A DNA stretch of 5,647 nucleotides from an uncultured bacterium. GTDB lineage: Bacteria; Hydrogenedentota; Hydrogenedentia; Hydrogenedentales; JAEUWI01. The notes beneath the pieces were generated by a model that searched no databases, was not told the origin of the DNA, and worked only from the letters and a program-made list of their open reading frames with translations. Location: NCBI GenBank assembly GCA_937895305.1, contig CALAXS010000292.1, forward strand, positions 1 to 5,647, read 5' to 3'. Positions 1-5,647 of this stretch are shown here, piece after piece (position 1 is the first letter of the stretch; each line of letters begins with the position of its first letter). Made by a program: the position numbers and the translations under genes.

Positions 1-647
1 TGATAATGGGTCAGGTTACCAACATCATAGTAATACCGCACTGAATCGTGTTGCACCCGGTCCAGAATCGCCATATTACTTTTACCATCCAGTGAGTTTT
101 CCAGCCCCAGGATTACGCCCGCCTTCTCCGCCTTCGGCGCAGCATCCTTCAGCCGTTCCACCATGGCATCAATCATTTTGGTCTTGGCTTTTTTGTCTTT
201 ATCACGTAAATCGCCTTTGTTGAAAAAAGCCATCAAGATAACGCTTGCCCCCAAATCCGCTGTACCCTCAATCGTCTGCTCCAACCAGCCCTGTGCGCGT
301 TCATCCGTAGCATTGGGATAGCCGTTCAGCAAGCCCATGGCAACGGAAGAGACCGCTACGTTGTGCTTTTTCATGGACGCTTTATAGGCTTCACGCAATG
401 ATGGGTCAGCGATGGCTAAAGTATCCCCAGCTTTTTCTCTGTCTGACGCCGAAATCTCCAGTCCATCCAGGCCAACACGAGCTGCGATTTCCAGCCCCTC
501 AGGACCAAAAGCATTGAGCGACCAATCACAGGCACTGAGACGAAATTTAGTCTCTGGTTCAGCCTGTGCCAAGGCAGAAAGTGCCCAGGGTGTCACAGCC
601 AGTCCTGCACCCGTGCCACATAAAAAGCTACGTCTTGATAATGTCAT
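1..647 (-). CDS. Secreted sugar phosphate isomerase/epimerase-like TIM-barrel protein, Tat signal, 3' end cut by window edge
   Basis: The frame is open from the ATG at 647 to the window edge, giving 215 residues with no stop; the C-terminus is missing. The N-terminus has a twin-arginine motif (SRRSFL, residues 4-9), a hydrophobic stretch and an AQA cleavage-type site near residue 29, so export by Tat is likely. The mature part follows the xylose-isomerase-like/AP-endonuclease-2 TIM-barrel pattern: an early strand ending GLDGLEIS (59-66), a strand ending LGLEN (180-184), and YYDVGN (206-211). In this family the Glu (E183) and Asp (D208) positions usually bind the catalytic metal. A full-length member would be about 280-300 residues, so perhaps a quarter is missing. 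A G-rich site at 656-660 lies 8 bases before the ATG. The gene follows the URO-D-like gene on the same strand after 149 bp. The family is fairly sure; the substrate is unknown and may be a sugar or a polyol. Confidence 0.85.
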   Translation of the reverse strand, partial: MTLSRRSFLCGTGAGLAVTPWALSALAQAEPETKFRLSACDWSLNAFGPEGLEIAARVGLDGLEISASDREKAGDTLAIADPSLREAYKASMKKHNVAVSSVAMGLLNGYPNATDERAQGWLEQTIEGTADLGASVILMAFFNKGDLRDKDKKAKTKMIDAMVERLKDAAPKAEKAGVILGLENSLDGKSNMAILDRVQHDSVRYYYDVGNLTHY

Positions 648-682
648 GCTATAAACCCCCAATAGTCGACTCACACATTTTC

Positions 683-711
683 ATTGTCACCCTATTTCGC
701 TACAAAATCAA
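683..711 (-). promoter_or_regulatory. Possible sigma-70-type promoter for the isomerase-like gene
   Basis: On the minus strand TTGATT (706-711) and GACAAT (683-688) are separated by 17 bases. Each matches the consensus at four of six positions. A start near 676 would leave a leader of about 29 bases before the ATG at 647. If real, the isomerase-like gene could be transcribed separately from the URO-D-like gene upstream. The match is weak and this is only a candidate. The rest of the 149-bp gap shows no hairpin strong enough for a terminator. Confidence 0.25.
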
Positions 712-796
712 ATGTAAAGCACGCTTTTAAAGCACATGGGACGGTTTGAAGAAGTTCCTAACCTGGTTTATGGTGACGTATTCCCGACTCATTTTC

Positions 797-1945
797 TCAG
801 CGGATTTCACTAAACGTTTCGAGCAACGCCATCAGGTTCTCAATAGGTACATCGTCCTGAATATTGTGTACTGTACCAAAGACGAACCCTGAATCGGGGC
901 GCAACATAGCTACGCGCTTCAATACATCCTGTCGAACCTCATCTGGCGAACCCGTGGGCAGAATATGCTGCGTATTTACACCAGCGCCCCAGAAGGCCAG
1001 GTCCTGACCATACTCTTTTTTTATCTTCACGGCATCCATACCTGCTGCACTAAGCTGTAGCGGGTTCAGCATCTCCACACCAATCTCAATAAAATCAGGA
1101 AGAATCTCGTAGAGCGCGCCATCGGAATGAAACCAGATAAAAAACGGCTCAGGGAACACTTTGCGCTGTGCATCAAATAGCTGCTTGTGCCTTGGTTTAA
1201 TCATATCCCGGTACATAGCGGGGGAGATGAGCAAAGACTCCTGCCCCGCAACATCATCACTTTCGCGTATACACTGAACATATTCACCAAGGTGTTCAGC
1301 GGCTGCCGTGTAGAAATTTATTTTCAATTCAACGAACTTGTCCATCAGTGCACAGGCCAGGTCTGGATTAATCATCAAATCTATGTAAAAATTTTCGAGG
1401 CCCCGGACGCGACAACACATTTCGAACATGCCTGCACAGATACATTCCAGCATAACCGCATAGCCTTGCTCGTGATACTGCCGCGCTTCCTCAACGATAC
1501 CCTCAAAAAGTGCAGGGGCTGCGGTATCAGGCCAATCATACGCCTCAACATCTTTCCCGCTGGTGGCGCTAGCGAGGGGACTACCCACCGCATGAAAATA
1601 GAGCGCCCCCGGTGGCTGCTCCCAGTCCACACCCCACTCATCGGTGAATTTCCGCACACCATCGATATCCACCAACACTGGTGCTTTCCGTACTATGTTC
1701 GGAACCACCCCACGCACATCCACTCCTATCGCTTCGGCAACACGCTCATCCATACGGACCAATTGCTGCACCGTGTCTACAAGCTGTGGCGTCCCCACAT
1801 CAATACCAAGCGCCGTTGTCAGGCGTAGATAGGCATTTTTCGTTATGCCCGTCGTATACGAACTTCCGATGTCCAGCGGAATCCGGTCAACGGGTTGATG
1901 CCTGACCGCTGCCAGGACCCGTTCAAGTGAAGTTTTTTTGCTCAT
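797..1945 (-). CDS. Uroporphyrinogen decarboxylase-like (URO-D/MtaA superfamily) protein
   Basis: The 382-residue product belongs to the URO-D superfamily, which includes haem-pathway decarboxylases and corrinoid-dependent methyltransferases such as MtaA and CmuA. Visible signatures are the opening ERVLAAVRHQPVDRIPLDIG (8-27), DEWGVDW (102-108), FHSDG (272-276), NPLQ (294-297), WGAGVNTQ (319-326) and VHNIQDDVP near 359-367. The pattern fits the large subgroup found in environmental bacteria, not true HemE. MtaA-type enzymes bind zinc through His-x-Cys; here the equivalent-looking H273-S-D275 lacks the cysteine. No signal peptide is seen, so it is probably cytoplasmic. The open frame continues to a GTG at 1999, but the ATG at 1945 is chosen because the family homology begins there and a purine-rich site (1957-1965) precedes it. 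No corrinoid protein gene is in view. A methyltransferase or demethylase role is possible; the actual reaction is unknown. Confidence 0.85.
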   Translation of the reverse strand: MSKKTSLERVLAAVRHQPVDRIPLDIGSSYTTGITKNAYLRLTTALGIDVGTPQLVDTVQQLVRMDERVAEAIGVDVRGVVPNIVRKAPVLVDIDGVRKFTDEWGVDWEQPPGALYFHAVGSPLASATSGKDVEAYDWPDTAAPALFEGIVEEARQYHEQGYAVMLECICAGMFEMCCRVRGLENFYIDLMINPDLACALMDKFVELKINFYTAAAEHLGEYVQCIRESDDVAGQESLLISPAMYRDMIKPRHKQLFDAQRKVFPEPFFIWFHSDGALYEILPDFIEIGVEMLNPLQLSAAGMDAVKIKKEYGQDLAFWGAGVNTQHILPTGSPDEVRQDVLKRVAMLRPDSGFVFGTVHNIQDDVPIENLMALLETFSEIR

Positions 1946-1956
1946 GCTATCTATAG

Positions 1957-1965
1957 CCCCCTTCC
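1957..1965 (-). promoter_or_regulatory. Ribosome binding site supporting the ATG start at 1945
   Basis: The minus strand reads GGAAGGGGG, ending 11 bases before the ATG at 1945. The alternative in-frame starts, ATG at 1972 and GTG at 1999, lack a comparable site. The GTG at 1999 directly follows an in-frame TAG (2000-2002), which bounds the frame. The spacing is slightly long. Confidence 0.5.
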
Positions 1966-2082
1966 ACGTCATTACCAGATGAATAGCTTCCCAATCCACC
2001 TACACCATGGCACGACCATCCCTCCGTGGTCAAACAATATTGAATTAAGACGGCTTATCGGGGATACTGATCTTCCGGGTAC

Positions 2083-2104
2083 TTGACAATTGGTTGATTG
2101 TTAA
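2083..2104. promoter_or_regulatory. Imperfect palindrome, candidate operator in the divergent intergenic region
   Basis: TTGACAAT (2083-2090) and ATTGTTAA (2097-2104) form an inverted repeat with 8-base arms, one mismatch and a 6-base spacer. It lies between the divergently transcribed URO-D-like and sialidase-like genes, 31 bases before the ATG at 2136. The left arm contains a perfect TTGACA on the plus strand and reads TTGTCA on the minus strand. The symmetry fits a dimeric repressor or activator, but no regulator gene is in view and the regulator family cannot be told. Confidence 0.35.
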
Positions 2105-2114
2105 CAGATATATT
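2083..2114 (+). promoter_or_regulatory. Possible promoter for the sialidase-like gene
   Basis: A perfect -35 hexamer TTGACA (2083-2088) is followed by TATATT (2109-2114), five of six to the -10 consensus, but the 20-base spacer is longer than the usual 16-18. Hexamers at normal spacing match poorly. A start near 2121 would leave a very short leader that still includes the ribosome binding site at 2123-2127. It overlaps the palindrome at 2083-2104. Confidence 0.3.
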
Positions 2115-2122
2115 TCAAAGAC

Positions 2123-2127
2123 GGGAG
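2123..2127 (+). promoter_or_regulatory. Ribosome binding site deciding the ATG start at 2136
   Basis: GGGAG ends 8 bases before the ATG at 2136. An in-frame TTG at 2094 would add 14 residues ahead of the signal peptide, has no good binding site and lies inside the candidate operator, so the ATG is preferred. Confidence 0.55.
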
Positions 2128-2135
2128 TATTAGGC

Positions 2136-3176
2136 ATGTGGTTTCGGACATTGTGTATATTCATCACACTGGGATTCACTACAGCATTCGCTGCCTCTAT
2201 AGAAACCGACAAAGTATACCGCGAAGTAGTCGTACCCACAGGGCCAGAGAATCCACGTAATAGCGAAGCCGCGATTATTGTGCTGGACGATGACACCCTA
2301 TTGTTGGGCTGGACTGAGTTCTATGCGGGTTCCGGGGCGGACCATGGCCCGGCGCGCATATCCGGCCTGCTTTCCAAAGATGGGGGAAAGACATGGGGGG
2401 ACAAGTATACCCTCGTTGAAAATGACGGTGGGCGAAATGTCATGGAAGTAAATTTCCTTCGCCTGAAGGATAAACGCATAGCCCTGTTCTACTGCCAAAA
2501 AAACACCGAGAGCACCGATTGTCGCGTAATGATGCGCACATCCCCGGACGAAGGAAAAACCTGGGGCCCGGCGAAACAGATTAGCCCTGATAATAAATAC
2601 ACCGGGCTGACCAATGGTCGCTCCATACGCCTGTCATATGGCCGGATTCTTCTGGAAGCCTGGCAAATCGGCGATAGTTACTGTTACCTGTCCGATGACG
2701 ATGGCGAAACCTGGCGTGAATCCCAGCGGGTACAGCCCGGTAATGGGTCATGGGAGCCTGCCTGTATTGAATTGAAAGATGGTCGGGTGCTCATGTTAAT
2801 GCGCACGGGCCTGGGCGGTCAGTATCAGAGTATTTCCGAGGATGGTGGTAAGACTTGGACCAATCCCACCGCGACCACATTACTCGGCACCGCAGCACCC
2901 GTATCCATTAGCCGCATTCCATCGACCGGCGACCTCCTGGCAATATGGAACAATAACCCGGGAGCTTCAACACGAAATCCACTAACCGCTGCAATATCAA
3001 AGGACGAAGGCCTTAGCTGGGTACAGATTCGCAATATCGAAGAAGCCCCTGGCGATGCTTGGGCCTATCCCGCGGTTACCTGGGTTAATGAACAGGCACT
3101 ATTGACTTATTTTAATTATCAGGGTGGACTTGCACTCTATCTGCAAATGTTGCCTGCACAATGGTTTTACGAATAA
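2136..3176 (+). CDS. Secreted sialidase-like (exo-alpha-sialidase/BNR Asp-box) six-bladed propeller
   Basis: The 346-residue product opens with a Sec signal peptide (charged N-terminus, hydrophobic core, likely cut after AFAA at residue 20). Five Asp-box motifs of the S-x-D-x-G-x-T/S-W type start at residues 80, 136, 186, 234 and 288, evenly spaced as in a six-bladed sialidase propeller. Sialidases hold the substrate carboxylate with three arginines; plausible candidates are R41 (in NPRNSE), R223 (in MLMRTG) and R280 (in STRNPL). DHGPAR (69-74) and WEPACIELKDGR (206-217) are typical of the planctomycete-type BNR_2 branch. The enzyme probably acts outside the cytoplasm, releasing a terminal acidic sugar. 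Members of this branch are routinely named sialidases without biochemical proof, so sialic acid is only one possibility. The next gene follows after 36 bp and is probably co-transcribed. Confidence 0.85.
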   Translation: MWFRTLCIFITLGFTTAFAASIETDKVYREVVVPTGPENPRNSEAAIIVLDDDTLLLGWTEFYAGSGADHGPARISGLLSKDGGKTWGDKYTLVENDGGRNVMEVNFLRLKDKRIALFYCQKNTESTDCRVMMRTSPDEGKTWGPAKQISPDNKYTGLTNGRSIRLSYGRILLEAWQIGDSYCYLSDDDGETWRESQRVQPGNGSWEPACIELKDGRVLMLMRTGLGGQYQSISEDGGKTWTNPTATTLLGTAAPVSISRIPSTGDLLAIWNNNPGASTRNPLTAAISKDEGLSWVQIRNIEEAPGDAWAYPAVTWVNEQALLTYFNYQGGLALYLQMLPAQWFYE

Positions 3177-3212
3177 GCGCCAACTTCTTAATGACAACAC
3201 AGGAAATAAATT

Positions 3213-4034
3213 ATGAAACCAACACGCCGTGAGGCCCTACAAGCAGCCGTTACTGTCGGAGCATTGACACTGGCAGGCAATAAAGCCGAAGCAAAAAATC
3301 ATACAGCTGCTCACACCATGCCACCGCTGGACTATGGACGCTCGTTTATATGTAACACCGCCCCCTTCAACGCAGTGCGTTTCTGGGTGGAAAGCCGTAC
3401 ACGTATCCTTGATGTGGAGGGAGGCACCCATACCGACTACATTCAATGTGGCTCTTGCAAGAGCGAACACACCTTTGCCGAGCAAGGGCTATTTCAGGAA
3501 GACAACTACGATTTCCTGCCTATATGGGGTGAGGACGAATGGTTGGTGTTTCGGCGTACAGTGCGCCTGAGTGATAGTTACCGGACGGTGCACCCCATGG
3601 ATAAGTTGTGGGGAAAGCCAGAGTTAAAACTGCAGGAAGCTGAAAAAGCGACGCTGCTGGATTCATGGGAAGCCCTGCGTGATGCAACAGCTGCGGCCAT
3701 ACCCATCGTGACCCAGACGGAAATATGGAGTGAAGACAAAAAACTGCGTGCCATAGTTGAATGCCCGACCAAAACCATGAACGTCGATTTGGATGGGCAA
3801 CGGTATCAGGTCGATACAGGACCAGTAGCCTATCCAGATTTGACCAAAGACTATGCGTCCCACATCGACCGATTGAGTCTGGCTTTCGTTGCATTCAATG
3901 CACCTGATTTTGCCGACTGGGTAGTGGAACAGCCCGCCCGGGTGAGCCTGGATAGCACGGACAGCACAGAAACCTACCATTACACAAAGCCCTTCAGTAC
4001 ACCTGCCAGGAACAGTGTATTCGCTTTAGGTTAA
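3213..4034 (+). CDS. Uncharacterised secreted protein with Tat-type leader and CxxC motif
   Basis: I do not recognise a characterised family. The 273-residue product starts at an ATG with AGGA (3201-3204) 8 bases upstream. The leader has a twin arginine (TRREAL, residues 4-9), an Ala/Gly/Leu-rich stretch and an AEA site near residue 27, suggesting Tat export. The mature part looks conserved and globular, with no membrane segment after the leader: DYGRSFICNTAPFNAVRFWV (40-59), a C79-G-S-C82 pair, FQEDNYDFLPIWG (94-106), TQTEIW (167-172), and a PDFADWVVEQP segment near the C-terminus. Four cysteines (47, 79, 82, 184) could bind a metal or form disulfides. The 36-bp spacing from the sialidase-like gene suggests a shared transcript and a linked role. 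The style of the sequence recalls hypothetical proteins of Planctomycetes, from memory only. No enzymatic function can be proposed from sequence. Confidence 0.8.
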   Translation: MKPTRREALQAAVTVGALTLAGNKAEAKNHTAAHTMPPLDYGRSFICNTAPFNAVRFWVESRTRILDVEGGTHTDYIQCGSCKSEHTFAEQGLFQEDNYDFLPIWGEDEWLVFRRTVRLSDSYRTVHPMDKLWGKPELKLQEAEKATLLDSWEALRDATAAAIPIVTQTEIWSEDKKLRAIVECPTKTMNVDLDGQRYQVDTGPVAYPDLTKDYASHIDRLSLAFVAFNAPDFADWVVEQPARVSLDSTDSTETYHYTKPFSTPARNSVFALG

Positions 4035-4051
4035 TTGTGCTTCGTCCCAAG

Positions 4052-4237
4052 TCAATAGACTGGTATACGACTACGGGTGCACATTAGTGGGAATACACAG
4101 AACATCTATATTGAGAAACGCAGCTTGGCACTGGATGCACACATATTGATAGCTACAAACTTGTTGGCTTTTTTCAGGCAACCCCCAATGGGCGCGAGGA
4201 TGAACATGCCAAAAAATTCTGGAACACAGTATTCAAC
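4052..4237 (+). pseudogene. Protein-like remnant in two reading frames, possible decayed gene
   Basis: This gap reads as protein in pieces. One frame gives SIDWYTTTGAH (4052-4084) before a TAG. A second gives ISGNTQNIYIEKRSLALDAH (4083-4142). The first frame, reopened after a TGA at 4112-4114, gives HIDSYKLVGFFQATPNGRED and then EHAKKFWNTVFN (4142-4237). The last piece has the residue mix of a real C-terminal helix. It has no start codon and no stop before the ATG at 4238, so it runs in frame into the esterase gene. Two frame changes would join the pieces into about 60 residues. A faint likeness to flavodoxin (SGNT-type loop and a late PNGREDE-type helix) is not strong enough for a call. It may instead be chance. 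Confidence 0.3.
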
Positions 4238-5119
4238 ATGAAATTATTTTCCTCACAGATAGCCGCCCTTGTGGTGTTGATTTCTGTGCTGGTCTGTCCA
4301 AGTACAGGATGGGCAGATGCATTGCAACAACCCGAGCCAGGTAAAAAGATTAAAGTCTTTATCCTCGCGGGCCAGTCAAACATGGAAGGCCGGGCAGACG
4401 GAGAAAAATTGACTGCACAGGACAGACACCGCCTGGGGAAAGTGCAGGGTAAAATCCAGCTTGCCTTCAATGACAGCCCCATTGCTCCACTGGATGCTGT
4501 GCGCCCGCCACAGGAGATCGCGGAAATCTACAAATGTGACCTCATATTTGGACCCGAGCTATTTTTTGGAATGTCATTATCCGAAGCATGGCCGGATGAA
4601 AAGATCCTGCTCATTAAACGCGCCGAAGGTGCAACGTCGCTCCACGGAGCCTGGAACCCCGATTGGAGTACTGACAAGGCAGCCATTATGGGCGAGGAGA
4701 ATGACCCGAAGCTCTACGATGATCTGACGCGGTATATCAAGCAGGTGCTTTCCGGGTACAAAAAGGAAGAATACGAAATATGTGCCATGCTCTGGGTGCA
4801 AGGTGAGACGGATGCCGGAAATAGCGTAGCGGCATCCCAATACGGCAAAAACCTTGAGCGCCTGGTGAATGGCATTCGAAGTGACTTGGGCGATGAAAAA
4901 TTACCCTTTATACTCTTCCAGGTAGGGCATGGAAAGGTCGTTGAAGGAATGAAACGAACAGCCAAAAAGGTGCCTAATGTAACACGCATTCCCCAAAGCC
5001 AAAACCCGGTTTCACTGGACTTTTACCAGAAAATGGAAAATGGCCATTACAACTTCGAGGGAATGAAAAAGCTGGGCAATCGCTTTGCCGAAGTATTTCT
5101 CAACCTGACCCATAACTAA
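4238..5119 (+). CDS. Secreted SASA-domain (sialate O-acetylesterase-like) SGNH hydrolase
   Basis: The 293-residue product has a Sec signal peptide (hydrophobic core about 8-20, likely cut near residue 26-28) followed by the SASA/DUF303 esterase fold. Catalytic blocks are clear: FILAGQSNMEG (41-51) with nucleophile S47, FGPELFFG (104-111), LWVQGETDAG (185-194) and NGHYNFEGMKKLG (268-280) with the likely catalytic H270. The acidic partner, usually Asp three residues before the His, is Glu here (E267). Such enzymes remove acetyl esters from sugars; known members act on sialic acid or on plant polysaccharides such as xylan. Next to a sialidase-like gene, removal of acetyl groups that block exoglycosidases is a sensible inference. 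No good ribosome binding site precedes the ATG (closest is GGA at 4221-4223), but the signal peptide starting right there supports the start. The upstream in-frame sequence is open back to 4115 without a start codon. Confidence 0.88.
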   Translation: MKLFSSQIAALVVLISVLVCPSTGWADALQQPEPGKKIKVFILAGQSNMEGRADGEKLTAQDRHRLGKVQGKIQLAFNDSPIAPLDAVRPPQEIAEIYKCDLIFGPELFFGMSLSEAWPDEKILLIKRAEGATSLHGAWNPDWSTDKAAIMGEENDPKLYDDLTRYIKQVLSGYKKEEYEICAMLWVQGETDAGNSVAASQYGKNLERLVNGIRSDLGDEKLPFILFQVGHGKVVEGMKRTAKKVPNVTRIPQSQNPVSLDFYQKMENGHYNFEGMKKLGNRFAEVFLNLTHN

Positions 5120-5131
5120 ACTGGTAGCGTT

Positions 5132-5161
5132 TTGGATACGCGCCCATTAATCGACTATGAT
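5132..5161 (+). promoter_or_regulatory. Possible weak promoter for the PQQ-type propeller gene
   Basis: TTGGAT (5132-5137) and TATGAT (5156-5161) are separated by 18 bases. The -10 matches five of six positions, the -35 only three. This lies in the 77-bp gap after the esterase gene. A small hairpin, GCGT (5127-5130) with ACGC (5138-5141), has no following T-run and does not look like a terminator, so read-through from upstream is equally likely. Confidence 0.2.
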
Positions 5162-5196
5162 GAGGCAGGTTGGTCAGAAAACAATAGGGTGTAACA

Positions 5197-5647
5197 ATGA
5201 AGAATGTATATCTGTCCGGATTAATTGTTGTGTTATTCACGGTGTCCGCCGCTGCGGAATGGCCCGATTGGCGAGGCCCGACAGCAGACGGCCAAAGCAC
5301 CGCGACCGATCTTCCGCTTCACTGGTCAGAAACCGAGAACATTCTCTGGAAAACGGGTATCCATGATTTGGGCCATTCGACGCCCGTCGTATGGGGTGAA
5401 CAAATCTGGCTCACAACAGCTACAGAAGACGGCACACGACTCTTTGCAGTAGCCATAGATAAGAAAACAGGGGACATCACACAGGACATCGAGGTGTTTA
5501 AGGTGAACAAGCCCCAACACATTAATCCCCTGAACACCTACGCTACACCTTCACCCGTTATTGAAGAGGGGCGCGTTTATGTCCACTACGGAAGCCTGGG
5601 TACCGCATGCATCGATACCACATCGGCTGAAGTTCTGTGGCGACGTA
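5197..5647 (+). CDS. Secreted PQQ-like beta-propeller repeat protein, N-terminal part, cut by window edge
   Basis: The frame is open from the ATG at 5197 to the right edge (150 residues; C-terminus missing). AGGGTG (5186-5191) lies just upstream at normal spacing. A Sec signal peptide (hydrophobic about 8-17, likely cut after SAAA at residue 20) leads into EWPDWRGP (21-28), then LPLHWSETENILWKT and HDLGHSTPVVWG, with blade-like LFAVAIDKKTGDI and ATPSPVIEEGRVYVHYGS. This opening is characteristic of PQQ-enzyme-repeat/BamB-like propellers that are numerous in Planctomycetes and usually about 400-450 residues. Such proteins are exported and are thought to serve as binding or scaffold proteins; most have no proven PQQ cofactor or activity. 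The order of genes suggests it belongs to the same glycan-related set, but this link is weaker than for the sialidase-like and esterase genes because such propellers are found in many contexts. Confidence 0.85.
   Translation, partial: MKNVYLSGLIVVLFTVSAAAEWPDWRGPTADGQSTATDLPLHWSETENILWKTGIHDLGHSTPVVWGEQIWLTTATEDGTRLFAVAIDKKTGDITQDIEVFKVNKPQHINPLNTYATPSPVIEEGRVYVHYGSLGTACIDTTSAEVLWRR

Noticed and set aside
412..654. 80-residue plus-strand frame at the left
   Set aside because: Antisense to the isomerase-like gene, with Ser/Ala/Pro-rich composition and no ribosome binding site.
714..735. Repeated TAAAGCAC with an AAAGC/GCTTT hairpin after the URO-D-like gene
   Set aside because: The repeat is only 8 bases and the stem 5 bp with a 2-base loop, too small for a terminator or a meaningful repeat.
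1187..1828. 213-residue open frame on the plus strand
   Set aside because: It lies opposite the URO-D-like gene, whose strand has clear family motifs. The plus-strand translation is rich in His, Cys and Arg with no recognisable domain or ribosome binding site, so it is a shadow.
2014..2031. Inverted repeat GACCA/TGGTC in the divergent intergenic region
   Set aside because: Five-base arms with an eight-base spacer are expected by chance in this length of DNA; the palindrome at 2083-2104 is better.
2094..2135. TTG start extending the sialidase-like protein by 14 residues
   Set aside because: No ribosome binding site precedes it, it would displace the signal peptide from the N-terminus, and it overlaps the candidate operator; the ATG at 2136 has GGGAG at good spacing.
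3520..3980. Overlapping minus-strand open frames of 66-124 residues opposite the uncharacterised gene
   Set aside because: Low-complexity antisense translations without ribosome binding sites; the plus strand has a signal peptide, a good ribosome binding site and globular sequence.
5127..5141. Hairpin GCGT/ACGC after the esterase gene as a terminator
   Set aside because: Only four base pairs and no following T-run.

Overview
The window reads as bacterial chromosomal DNA of medium GC content (roughly half G+C by eye), densely coding, with Shine-Dalgarno-like sites before most genes. The protein families are a secreted TIM-barrel isomerase with a twin-arginine leader, a uroporphyrinogen-decarboxylase-like protein, an Asp-box sialidase-like propeller, a SASA-type esterase and a PQQ-type propeller opening with a WPDWRG motif. 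This mix is typical of glycan-degrading Planctomycetes and related PVC or Hydrogenedentes-type bacteria. The phylum is an inference from family composition; no marker gene is present.

Layout. On the minus strand, transcribed leftwards, lie a URO-D/MtaA-like protein (797-1945) and then a secreted sugar phosphate isomerase/epimerase-like protein that runs off the left edge (1-647). A divergent intergenic region (1946-2135) separates them from a plus-strand series. The series comprises a sialidase-like exoenzyme (2136-3176), an uncharacterised secreted protein with a CxxC motif (3213-4034), a SASA/SGNH esterase (4238-5119) and the N-terminal part of a secreted PQQ-type beta-propeller protein (5197-5647, cut by the right edge). 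Only the sialidase-like gene and its neighbour are tightly spaced (36 bp). The later gaps are 203 and 77 bp. The 203-bp gap contains protein-like translation spread over two reading frames and is best explained as the remains of a lost gene.

Function as a set. All complete plus-strand products and the minus-strand isomerase carry export signals, while the URO-D-like protein appears cytoplasmic. A glycosidase-like propeller plus a carbohydrate esterase suggests breakdown of an O-acetylated glycan outside the cytoplasm, with the isomerase-like protein modifying a sugar or sugar derivative. Sialic acid as the substrate is not established: no sialic acid lyase, kinase or transporter is in view.

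I see no RNA gene, CRISPR array, insertion sequence, attachment site or convincing intrinsic terminator. The observations most worth a second look are the decayed coding stretch at 4052-4237, the 22-bp imperfect palindrome at 2083-2104 in the divergent promoter region, and the uncharacterised Tat-type protein at 3213-4034. I do not see clear evidence of a wholly new system; this looks like an accessory glycan-use locus.
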